21,071 nucleotides of DNA from Candidatus Helarchaeota archaeon (lineage in GTDB: Archaea; Asgardarchaeota; Lokiarchaeia; Helarchaeales; JABXJV01), in assembly GCA_013375355.1 (NCBI GenBank), contig JABXJV010000286.1, positions 1 through 21,071 on the forward strand. Reading direction: 5' to 3'. The translations under genes and the position numbers were made by a program. The notes beneath the pieces are model-generated. The model was given only the letters and a program-made list of their open reading frames with translations. It was not told where the DNA came from and searched no databases. This document shows, in pieces, positions 1-7,967 of this stretch. Position 1 is the stretch's first letter. The number at the start of each line of letters is the position of its first letter.

Positions 1-2
1 AT

Positions 3-575
3 GATGAACCCGTCAGTGAAATCAAATCGATTAATGTTCAGATTCTTGCCAGTTTGCAACAGCGTGGTTTCTATATGCAAAAACACAATAAACCTTATGG
101 TCTACAAATGTTTATCGTTTTAACTGTGCGCAAAAGAAACAATATGATCTCTGATAGAGTAATCCGGTTACTAAAAGAATTAGACGTCCCTCTTGAGATG
201 ATTTTTTTGAGAAGATCATCATCAATACAAAACTGGACTGCTATCGAATGTGAATTAGATAATATGAATTTAAAGAATTACCTACAATCAGAGTTTAAAT
301 CTTTATCGCATTATGACGTCCACCAAATTGCTATATTCTGTGAAAAGAACAAGTTAAACTTTGATGTGGCTCAAATGATGGGTGAAATGTTAAATAAAAT
401 GAATATCATGAGAGCCCAAAGAGGTAAGAGAGAAAATGCATTAGAACGTGAAGAAATAGCTGCTGCAGGAATAATTGCTGCAACTCATTTTGGAATAAAA
501 GGTATTGAACTCTCCAGTGATTTAAATAAAGAATATTTAAAGAAAATTGAAAATGAGTTAAATAATTATTATTAA
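3..575 (+). CDS. Unrecognised protein, 3' part of a gene entering from the left
   Basis: The reading frame is open from the left edge, so the true start lies outside the window; a TTG at 54 is in frame but nothing upstream marks it as the start. I do not recognise the family. About 190 residues are visible. The first part mixes strands and helices and is rich in basic residues. The last 90 or so residues look all-helical, with the segment EEIAAAGIIAATHFGIKGIE followed by a Leu-rich amphipathic helix. That alanine-rich helix pattern resembles a cyclin-fold repeat such as those in archaeal TFB, but the resemblance is weak and is inference only. There are no Cys clusters, no membrane segments and no nucleotide-binding motif. 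The gene converges with the small minus-strand zinc protein, whose stop is 8 bases away. Sure it is coding, unsure of function. Confidence 0.7.
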   Translation, partial: DEPVSEIKSINVQILASLQQRGFYMQKHNKPYGLQMFIVLTVRKRNNMISDRVIRLLKELDVPLEMIFLRRSSSIQNWTAIECELDNMNLKNYLQSEFKSLSHYDVHQIAIFCEKNKLNFDVAQMMGEMLNKMNIMRAQRGKRENALEREEIAAAGIIAATHFGIKGIELSSDLNKEYLKKIENELNNYY

Positions 576-582
576 ATTTAGC

Positions 583-786
583 TTAACTAACTTGTAATCG
601 GTGTGCCATTAAATATTCTGGACATTTAATACCAGATTCAAGCATTTTTATTCTATCTTTTTCTTTTACATATTTACATTTGGCTCTTCCACCTTTTAAT
701 AAATACCATTCACAACTATCACAAAGGACTTTTTCCTCTTCTGCTTCTTCTTCTACTTCCTCTTCCTCTACTTCTTCTTCGGCCAT
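583..786 (-). CDS. Small acidic protein with four cysteines, putative zinc-binding
   Basis: A 67-residue protein. Residues 2-19 are almost only Glu, Val and Ala, a strongly acidic low-complexity tail. The rest holds a CDSC pair, a third Cys about 13 residues later (AKCKY) and a fourth in KCPEY, a spacing that could bind one zinc ion. The start is ATG with GGAG eight bases upstream (795-798 on the plus strand), which supports translation. It stands downstream of the winged-helix ABC ATPase on the same strand but is separated from it by about 210 AT-rich bases, so it probably has its own promoter. I do not recognise a family. The acidic tail could mimic nucleic acid or bind a basic partner; that is speculation. 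Confidence 0.65.
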   Translation of the reverse strand: MAEEEVEEEEVEEEAEEEKVLCDSCEWYLLKGGRAKCKYVKEKDRIKMLESGIKCPEYLMAHRLQVS

Positions 787-999
787 TTAAAAAACTCCAG
801 AGAATTTATTCAAATTTGATTGAATAAAATTTTAAAATTTTTGAATAATATCTTTGTTTTTTTTCTTAATTTTTGATGTATCCTTTTTTATTTCTTTTAA
901 TTTCTTAACTTTTGTCCCATATTTTTTGGTCATTTATATCAACAATTGATTTTTTAATTGATTTTTCTTACTCTATATCAGTTCTAATCCATTATATAA

Positions 1000-2880
1000 T
1001 TATTGGTTTTCAACTTTTAACCTAAAAAAATCAACCATATTTGCTTCAACTTGACTAATATTTCTAATGCTTGATAACTTTAATTTATTTACAATTAAAT
1101 TAACCACTTCTTTCATTGATTGTTCAGTAAAAATTCGAAACTTTTCATTTTTCCTTTCTTCAAGGATTGTATTAATGTTGGTAATTTGCTTAAAGATATT
1201 TAAACTATCTTTAATTGGTTGTTTTAATTCAATTAGAATTACTCTACCGTCACCAGGTAATGATGAAATTAATTCCTTTGGGGTACCTACCGCAATAATT
1301 TTCCCAGATTCCCCCTCTTTTGCAAATAAAACAGCTTTTGATACGAATTGCAATTCATCTGGATAATGAGTAACAACCACTAACGTCATATTATAATTTT
1401 CATTTAGTTTGATAAGGGTTTTCCAAAATTCTTTTCGTAAAACAGGATCTAATCCACTTGTGGGTTCATCTAAAAACAATATTTTCGGATAATGTACTAT
1501 ACTTATTGCTATAGAGGCTCTCCTTTTTTCTCCTCCACTTAAGTTTTTTACTAACTCATCTGCTAAGTCCTTGATTTTTAATTCTTTTAAAATTTTTTTT
1601 CCGCGTTTCGTGATTTCTTTAAGCGTTAGATCATATTGTTTTCCAAAGTGCTCCATATTCTTCATTATTGAAAAATTGGGATAAATAGTGCTCAAATCTT
1701 GTGGAACATATCCCATAATTTTACTAATGTTTCCCATATCTTTAGTATTATAACCTGAGATTGAGATTTTTCCACTTGCAAGTGGCATCTGACCAATAAT
1801 CGCTTTAAGAAAGGTGGATTTTCCGGTTCCTGATGGACCGACTATACCTAAAATCTTATTTTCTTGTAGATAAAAAGTAATGTTTTCAATAATAACCTTT
1901 GATTTTGTTTTCACTTTAACGTTGTCAACAAGTAAAATAGTATTGAGAGGTGCAGAAGCTTCTAATTGTGAGACTACTAATTTGTATTGTTGAATAAATT
2001 CGTTATTTCTTTCGTCAATATAACCTATTATTCTTCCTTGAGCCACAAGATCATAGAGAATTTCCTTAGTTTTTTCTAAAGATATATTAAATCTAGTCGA
2101 AATTTCGTTAAGATTTTTTCGATCAGACACTTTTAAAGCAGTTAGAATTTCTTCAGTAATTTTTCTGTGTGTAATATAATGAATCTCATTTCCAACCGGT
2201 GTGCTTTGTATAAATATTAATTCATTAAAAAGAAGATCATCAATTGTTTTAGATATCATTTCTTCAGATACATTTAACTGTGAAGAAATTAAGGGTACAG
2301 TCATACCAAATTCTTTATCAATTAAATCAAGAATCTCATTCTTTAAAGTTTCATAAATTATATATTCTTTGCCCTCATTGATGTAAATTCCTTTTAATTT
2401 ATTATTACTCTGAAGGTCAACAATTGCCTCGCGAATAATATTTTCTGAAACTTCAAATTCTTCGGCTAATTCCTTCGGATTGAGTCTTCCCATATTAAAT
2501 AGCATACGAAGAATTGTCTGATATAAAAAATTAAGGGAAACAAACTCAGTCATTTTAGAATTGAATGTGCCTTTTAATTGCTGATTTTCTATGAAAAATA
2601 ATAATAATCTTTTTAATGTGTCAGTATCTACCTTTAAATCTTTAATTAATTTCGAAACGATTTCTTTACCTTCAGATAAAGTACATTTCGAATTATTAAA
2701 CTTTGTAATTAAATTTTGAAATTCAATACTAGTAAGTTGATAAAATTTCATGTCTAATTTGTCTACAAATCCAACTTTCTCTCCGCTTGTAATTATTTCA
2801 CTTAATGTCATTACAATATCTCTTGGCTCAACTCCCAAAGTTTTTGCAATTTGATTAATATTAAAGATTCTTTTTTTCAT
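1000..2880 (-). CDS. ABC transporter ATPase with N-terminal tandem winged-helix array
   Basis: A 626-residue fusion. Residues 1-300 are four or five successive winged-helix-like units of about 60 residues, each a helix-turn-helix followed by a wing such as QLKGTFNSKMTEFV (101-114) or RIIGYIDERNNEFI (283-296). Residues about 315-540 are a complete ABC nucleotide-binding domain: Walker A GPSGTGKST (348-356), Q-loop YVPQ (391-394), signature LSGGE (447-451), Walker B ILFLDE (467-472) and switch His505. Residues 545-626 form a small alpha/beta domain like the C-terminal domain of drug-exporter ATPases. All motifs are intact, so it should hydrolyse ATP. The ATG has no clear ribosome site, so the mRNA may be leaderless. 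It is divergent from the ABC-2 permease at 2948, with only 67 bases between them, and is probably one of that permease's ATPases. The winged-helix array is the odd part; its DNA, RNA or protein partner cannot be told from the sequence. Confidence 0.9.
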   Translation of the reverse strand: MKKRIFNINQIAKTLGVEPRDIVMTLSEIITSGEKVGFVDKLDMKFYQLTSIEFQNLITKFNNSKCTLSEGKEIVSKLIKDLKVDTDTLKRLLLFFIENQQLKGTFNSKMTEFVSLNFLYQTILRMLFNMGRLNPKELAEEFEVSENIIREAIVDLQSNNKLKGIYINEGKEYIIYETLKNEILDLIDKEFGMTVPLISSQLNVSEEMISKTIDDLLFNELIFIQSTPVGNEIHYITHRKITEEILTALKVSDRKNLNEISTRFNISLEKTKEILYDLVAQGRIIGYIDERNNEFIQQYKLVVSQLEASAPLNTILLVDNVKVKTKSKVIIENITFYLQENKILGIVGPSGTGKSTFLKAIIGQMPLASGKISISGYNTKDMGNISKIMGYVPQDLSTIYPNFSIMKNMEHFGKQYDLTLKEITKRGKKILKELKIKDLADELVKNLSGGEKRRASIAISIVHYPKILFLDEPTSGLDPVLRKEFWKTLIKLNENYNMTLVVVTHYPDELQFVSKAVLFAKEGESGKIIAVGTPKELISSLPGDGRVILIELKQPIKDSLNIFKQITNINTILEERKNEKFRIFTEQSMKEVVNLIVNKLKLSSIRNISQVEANMVDFFRLKVENQ

Positions 2881-2947
2881 ATTCGAATCAACACTAATAA
2901 TAGTGATTTAACAATATATTTTTTATTAAGTATCGAGTTGATTAAAA
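2881..2947. promoter_or_regulatory. Divergent promoter region with small palindrome
   Basis: These 67 bases separate the ATG of the winged-helix ABC ATPase from the TTG of the permease, so both promoters must lie here or inside the genes. The stretch AATATATTTTTTATTA (2912-2927) can serve as a TATA element in both directions at roughly the right distance for short leaders. An inverted repeat CACTA-ATAA-TAGTG lies at 2892-2905, between the TATA-like stretch and the minus-strand start, where a repressor could act. The arms are only five bases in AT-rich DNA, so the operator reading is weak. Confidence 0.35.
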
Positions 2948-4111
2948 TTGAAAAAGGGATTAAGACGTGTATCAGCCTTAATTAAAAAAGAGTTAGAAGC
3001 GCTTTTTAGAGATAAAATTGCTTTAATTATATTGATTCTTTTACCATTAGTTGTAATTTTCGCTATTGGGCTACCTAATTTAAATAAAATACCAGATCGA
3101 TTTATTCCAGATGATGTGAAAGTCTGGATGGACCAAGAATGGGCGTATTTAATTGCTGTTGACGCTGATACGTCTGAGGGAGACCCTGAAAATGATCTTT
3201 CTCAAGAATTTATTAATATTTTAAAAGAAGTAGATTCTCCATTTACTATCGTATTACAAACACCAGATCATTTTTCAGCATTTATCCTTAACATATATCT
3301 TATTAGGAAAGGAGTTAGTCAAGGGATAGTGATTTTAGAACAAGGATTTGAAAGAGCTATTTGGAGTGGTGCCTTTGGTAATATATCAATATATTATGAT
3401 GTAGTAGACATACAAGCATCTGTTTTAGTAACCGATAGAGTGACCAAAGCGGTAGCCAAATTTAAAACTGAGTTCAATTTTTATCGATTTGAAATAATTC
3501 CTGAATTTGATATAGTGGATGTAGGTGGGGTGGTCTCGTCAGAAGTTTCGCCAATTTTTGATCCAGCACCAATGTCTATTATTATTGTAATACTGGCCTC
3601 CATACTAATGTTAGCCACTCAATCAATAGTCAGTGATGTCGCTCTTGGCCGTATGTTACTTACTCCTGCACGTAAAGGAGAAGTAGTAATGGCAAAATTA
3701 ATAGCATATTCAATTATTGGCAGTATTCAAATCGCATTTATTTTAACAATTGCGATAATATTATTTCACCTAATCGTACTTGCTAATTTATTGATTGTAT
3801 TCGGCTTATTATTTTTAGTTTCTTTAGTTTCAACAACTATTGGATTATTCTTAAGTTCTTTAAGTAATTCCAGATTACAGGCTAACCAATATTTTGTTTT
3901 TACATTTGTCACAATGATTATACTGACGTGGTTTCTTGACAACGAAGCGATTCAAAAATGGGTTCCTTTCTATGCAGGTCAAAAAGCGTTTACTGAACTC
4001 GCATACAGAGGTGTATTTGAAACAGAATACTTTATTTCATTAGGATTAGTTTCTCTGATCTTTCTAGTCTTATCATTGATTACATTTCAGTTAAGAAGAA
4101 GAATGGTTTAA
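2948..4111 (+). CDS. ABC-2 type transporter permease with large extracellular domain
   Basis: A 387-residue membrane protein. A basic amphipathic N-terminus (RRVSALIKKELEALFRDK) leads into the first membrane helix (about 25-45). About 165 mostly soluble residues follow, expected outside the cell. Five more helices lie between about 210 and 383, ending in RRRMV. This is the classic six-helix ABC-2 fold. The segment between helices 2 and 3 contains a LLTPARKGEVVMAK element where relatives carry the cytoplasmic coupling motif that contacts the ATPase. The TTG start is chosen because the next Met comes only after the first membrane helix; no strong ribosome site is seen. The subtilisin-fold gene begins 15 bases after the stop, indicating an operon. 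Two different ATPases flank the pair, one divergent and one convergent. The substrate is unknown; export is likelier than import because there is no solute-binding protein. Confidence 0.88.
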   Translation: MKKGLRRVSALIKKELEALFRDKIALIILILLPLVVIFAIGLPNLNKIPDRFIPDDVKVWMDQEWAYLIAVDADTSEGDPENDLSQEFINILKEVDSPFTIVLQTPDHFSAFILNIYLIRKGVSQGIVILEQGFERAIWSGAFGNISIYYDVVDIQASVLVTDRVTKAVAKFKTEFNFYRFEIIPEFDIVDVGGVVSSEVSPIFDPAPMSIIIVILASILMLATQSIVSDVALGRMLLTPARKGEVVMAKLIAYSIIGSIQIAFILTIAIILFHLIVLANLLIVFGLLFLVSLVSTTIGLFLSSLSNSRLQANQYFVFTFVTMIILTWFLDNEAIQKWVPFYAGQKAFTELAYRGVFETEYFISLGLVSLIFLVLSLITFQLRRRMV

Positions 4112-4117
4112 TAAATT

Positions 4118-4124
4118 GAGGCGG
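4118..4124 (+). promoter_or_regulatory. Ribosome binding site for the subtilisin-fold gene
   Basis: GAGGCGG just after the permease stop. The GAGG core lies five bases before the TTG at 4127, which favours that start over the GTG at 4136 (14 bases away). Both choices leave the signal peptide intact. Confidence 0.55.
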
Positions 4125-4126
4125 TA

Positions 4127-7100
4127 TTGTTTCGAGTGAAAAGGAAGAATTTAATATTCATTTTTATAATATTAATATTAGTATTTTCTTTCTTTATTGG
4201 TGTGATAGCTAAGAGTCCAAATGAGGCAAATTTGGGGCTTCCTAATCAAAAAAATTCCATTTCTAATCATATACCAATTCAACCAGTTTTACTTGACAAT
4301 TTGAATAACATTGGTGATAGAAGCTATATATCTTCAATTGCAAAGAATAATGGAAATAATATAATTATAGCAATATTAGATACAGGAATTGATGTTAATC
4401 ATCCCGATCTTGATGATTTGGATGATAATAATAACACAAATGACCCAAAGGTAATTGGTGGAGTTAGTTTTGCAGAGGGTGAACCTATTTATTTTGGCGA
4501 TATTCATGGTCATGGTACTTATATTGCGGGTATTATTGCGGGAACTGGTAATGCCTCTACTGGGTATATTGGCATAGCCCCAAAAGCGATGCTTTTAAAT
4601 GTCAAAGTTTTGAGCTCATACGAACAGAATGGAACTTTTTATACAAAAACCTCATGGATTCTTTCTGGAATAGAATGGAGTATTAATCATGGTGCAGATA
4701 TTATTGTAATGGCTTGGTCAATTCCCGGATCTCCAAATGATCAAATAAACAATGCAATAAATGAGGCAGTTAAAAGAGGAATTATTGTTGTTACAGCTTC
4801 TGGTGATGATGGTCCTGAATTTAGCTCAATTGAATCTCCAGGAATGAGCTCTGAAAGCATTACTGTAGGAATTTACAATAATTTAACTAATACTGTCGCG
4901 GAAATAAGTAGTAGAGGACCTACTTTTGATTTTAGGCCAGGGATTGATATTGTGGCATCGGGTATAAATATTACATCTACAAGGGCGAAAAATAGTAGTT
5001 TTGGCTTAGAGGTCAATGATAATTATACAATATTTAATGGTTCAGCAGCTTCAGCAGCTTATGTAGCTGGAGTTGCAGCAATTTTTTTACGTACTTTTAA
5101 GTTTTTAAACCCTTGGGCTTTAAAAATTGCATTAATTAGAACTGCTATAGATTTAAATTTAAATCCTAATATTCAAGGTGCTGGTCTTTTAAACGAAACA
5201 GCAGCATTTATTTATTTGAATGATACATTGTTTAACCCTTTAAATGAAAATAGAACATATTCCCCAAGTCTTCCTTATGCTGGATTCATCGGTACCGAAA
5301 ATAAATCGTTATTTTTAAAAGATTTTAGTTCTAACTGTAGTTTTGGTAGCTATGGTGATTCTATAATATTAACTGAATATACAAATTCCACTGATTTTAA
5401 TGCTTCTCACGTTCTAGGAGGAATATTTGCAGTTCAATATAATAATGGAAATGTAACTTGGCTTTCTGATTTTGATGTTTTGCGAGAAACACATTATGTA
5501 TCATTGGGTATTTATGACCGTTTAGTTTCTGTTCTTTCTGACGATAATTTAATCATTATAATTTTAATTGAAGCTTGGGAATGGGCTAACATTTCCCGTT
5601 CAGGATCTCCCTCTTGGGAATTTGGCAATCTAACTTCCTATAGGATAAGGTTTATTTTCGAAAATATAGGAACTGAAGATATTACGGATCTTTTCCTATT
5701 CAGTTGGTGGAAAATGGATTTGTTTTTAAATGAAACTGATACTTATGATGAGGATGATCAAGGGCAGTATCAAATAGCAGATAACTTGTTTTATGCTTGG
5801 GATAATGATAATGTGACTATTAGTAATGTAAGTTATATAGGATTTAAACCAAATACTTCAGCCCTTCAAATGTGGTATGAAGTAAATTCTAGCGAAAATA
5901 CGTATAATTTCATAGAAGATGATGAAATTCAAAATAGATCTAATAGTTTCACGGGAGATGTTGGTTTTGCTATGAAATGGAAACTCTCTAATATAATCGG
6001 AACAAACGAAAAAACCGAATTTGTGGGTTCAATTGGTATAGGAAAATCTTTAGACGATTTAAAGAATCGAACTTCTTGGATTTTTACTAACGTATCTGAA
6101 TCTTATAATATTACTGATATTTGTGTTGCCAGAAAGAATCATTCCCTTACACGAATGTTAGATGAAAATGAAGTCTTACAATCTAATATTATAGTAATTA
6201 ATGTTGGTTCCACCACTATAAATCATGGTAAAGTTAAATTTGAAGCTAATAGCACCGATGAGGGTGTAAGACAAATATTTAATCTTTCTTCAAATTTTGA
6301 ACCATTTGATTTTGATAACTCAATATCTGTATTGTGGGATCCAATAGATGGAGGGTTCTTTAATGTTAGTTGGTTTGGTGTAAATGCCACTATATCAGAA
6401 TTGGATCAAATTCAACAAAATTTGAATTATAATGACACAACTCAAGATTTCCAGCTCACAGATAATTTACTTCAGAGAAATACATTTGTATTAAATTCTA
6501 CATTTCTCAATAATGTTACCCCTCTGTTAATTCCAAATAATACTCTTCCATTTTTCCCATTCATGATGAATCACTCGGGGGACATCTCTATTTTCAACCT
6601 CACTATTCTTTCAGCAATGAATTTCTCAACAATCGCTTATGAGATAAATGGAAATATATCGGATTGGATAGATATTGAATATCAAATAAGTAGCAGCTAT
6701 TTTGGTTCTATCTTTCTATCAATCACGTTAAATACATCATTTCTATCCCTTCCCGGTTATTATAAAGGTTATATTAACATTTCTATCGATATTTTTAAAA
6801 CAATCTTTTTGATAAATGCCTCCTTTAACTTATCTTTTCCAAAAGGAAGAATTCTATTTGATTTATCTCATACTTCGATATCTTCACTATCTGATTGGCC
6901 AGAACGGATGGATAGTATTCATAGCTCATATTTTAATTTGTATCGTAATATTTCAAGTGCTGGTTATAAAATTGATGAATTAGCGATTAGTGAGCTAACA
7001 TATGAAATTTTAAAATACTATGATTGTTTAATAATTTGTGATCCAGAAAAGAATTTTTCAAATGAAGAAATAATAGACATACAAAATTATGTAAATAGTG

Positions 7101-7966
7101 GTGGATCCTTATTCTTATGGGTAGAAACTCCCGATGAATGTGCAAATTCTTCTATCAATTTATTATTAAATGGAACATTTGATATTGAAATGGAGGACAC
7201 CATTTATCCAAACAATAGTGTAATTATTAATCACTCAGTTCCTAATTATTCTTTTACTGAGAATATTTATTCAATAGAAATGGTTTCACCAGTCAATCTC
7301 TCAATTTCCACATCATCTATAGATGCACAAAATTTAACAGATTATATAGTATATTGGCAAGTAAATAATAGAGGAAAAATTATAGTTATTGGTGACAGCC
7401 AAATTTTTAATAACGACCATTTAGGTAAACAAAATAATTCCCAATTTGCGATAAATTGCTTGAATTGGTTGATTAATGAGACAATAAATATAACCCTTAC
7501 CATTACTCCTGAAATAAAATATTTAGGAGATATTATTTGTTTTACTGTAAACCTCACAGCCCCAAATGGGACAGCTGTAGCCACTGATATTGCCTTTGCA
7601 GCTTTTATACTCCCAAATGGATCTTTATTTTATATGCCTATGTTCTGGGTACGCGAAGGATACCACACAACCTTTTTCCATACAGGTTTTATTAAACAAA
7701 ATGGAACTTATGAAATTTATATCTATATTGATCATGTTTCAGGCGTTCTTTTATATTATAATAGTACTTTCAATGTTACTACAGGACGCCCTTCGGTCAC
7801 ACCCCCTCTATTATGGCCAATATTAATATTAATTAAGTTTCCTGAACATCCCTTATATTTATCAATTATCTGGGCTATTTTAGGAATAATTATATCAATT
7901 TGGGCTATATCAGCTATTAAATTCAAAAGAAAAGTCAAAAAAACAAAAATTGAAAGTGAAAAATAA
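4127..7966 (+). CDS. Large secreted, membrane-anchored subtilisin-fold protein, probably a pseudoprotease
   Basis: 1279 residues. A hydrophobic signal segment (about 9-28) follows a basic N-terminus. A peptidase S8 fold covers about 75-360: DTGID with Asp85, GHGTYIAG with His129, and a C-terminal serine-loop equivalent. There the canonical GTSMATPHVAG reads GSAASAAYVAG, so the nucleophilic Ser is Ala307; the oxyanion Asn is also Asp227. Only about 50 residues separate the signal from the catalytic fold, so no usual propeptide is present. The long middle is beta-rich with dozens of N-x-S/T sequons, as for a glycosylated surface protein. Residues about 905-1115 resemble the Rossmann-like DUF4350/GldG-type domain (ending in a NSGGSLFLWVE strand-turn), and 1120-1225 an Ig-like domain. 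A membrane helix at about 1240-1262 ends in a Lys-rich tail. It is cotranscribed with the permease and is probably its extracellular sensor or receptor. Proteolysis is unlikely unless another residue acts as nucleophile. Confidence 0.88.
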   Translation: MFRVKRKNLIFIFIILILVFSFFIGVIAKSPNEANLGLPNQKNSISNHIPIQPVLLDNLNNIGDRSYISSIAKNNGNNIIIAILDTGIDVNHPDLDDLDDNNNTNDPKVIGGVSFAEGEPIYFGDIHGHGTYIAGIIAGTGNASTGYIGIAPKAMLLNVKVLSSYEQNGTFYTKTSWILSGIEWSINHGADIIVMAWSIPGSPNDQINNAINEAVKRGIIVVTASGDDGPEFSSIESPGMSSESITVGIYNNLTNTVAEISSRGPTFDFRPGIDIVASGINITSTRAKNSSFGLEVNDNYTIFNGSAASAAYVAGVAAIFLRTFKFLNPWALKIALIRTAIDLNLNPNIQGAGLLNETAAFIYLNDTLFNPLNENRTYSPSLPYAGFIGTENKSLFLKDFSSNCSFGSYGDSIILTEYTNSTDFNASHVLGGIFAVQYNNGNVTWLSDFDVLRETHYVSLGIYDRLVSVLSDDNLIIIILIEAWEWANISRSGSPSWEFGNLTSYRIRFIFENIGTEDITDLFLFSWWKMDLFLNETDTYDEDDQGQYQIADNLFYAWDNDNVTISNVSYIGFKPNTSALQMWYEVNSSENTYNFIEDDEIQNRSNSFTGDVGFAMKWKLSNIIGTNEKTEFVGSIGIGKSLDDLKNRTSWIFTNVSESYNITDICVARKNHSLTRMLDENEVLQSNIIVINVGSTTINHGKVKFEANSTDEGVRQIFNLSSNFEPFDFDNSISVLWDPIDGGFFNVSWFGVNATISELDQIQQNLNYNDTTQDFQLTDNLLQRNTFVLNSTFLNNVTPLLIPNNTLPFFPFMMNHSGDISIFNLTILSAMNFSTIAYEINGNISDWIDIEYQISSSYFGSIFLSITLNTSFLSLPGYYKGYINISIDIFKTIFLINASFNLSFPKGRILFDLSHTSISSLSDWPERMDSIHSSYFNLYRNISSAGYKIDELAISELTYEILKYYDCLIICDPEKNFSNEEIIDIQNYVNSGGSLFLWVETPDECANSSINLLLNGTFDIEMEDTIYPNNSVIINHSVPNYSFTENIYSIEMVSPVNLSISTSSIDAQNLTDYIVYWQVNNRGKIIVIGDSQIFNNDHLGKQNNSQFAINCLNWLINETINITLTITPEIKYLGDIICFTVNLTAPNGTAVATDIAFAAFILPNGSLFYMPMFWVREGYHTTFFHTGFIKQNGTYEIYIYIDHVSGVLLYYNSTFNVTTGRPSVTPPLLWPILILIKFPEHPLYLSIIWAILGIIISIWAISAIKFKRKVKKTKIESEK

Positions 7967-7967
7967 G

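Noticed and set aside
944..967. Tandem AATTGATTTTTT repeat downstream of the winged-helix ATPase
   Set aside because: Two 12-base units in T-rich DNA are readily explained by composition and slippage; no function suggested.
7342..7938. Several 60-80-codon frames over the end of the pseudosubtilisin gene
   Set aside because: Overlap continuous coding sequence with clear domain and membrane-anchor structure; no ribosome sites of note.
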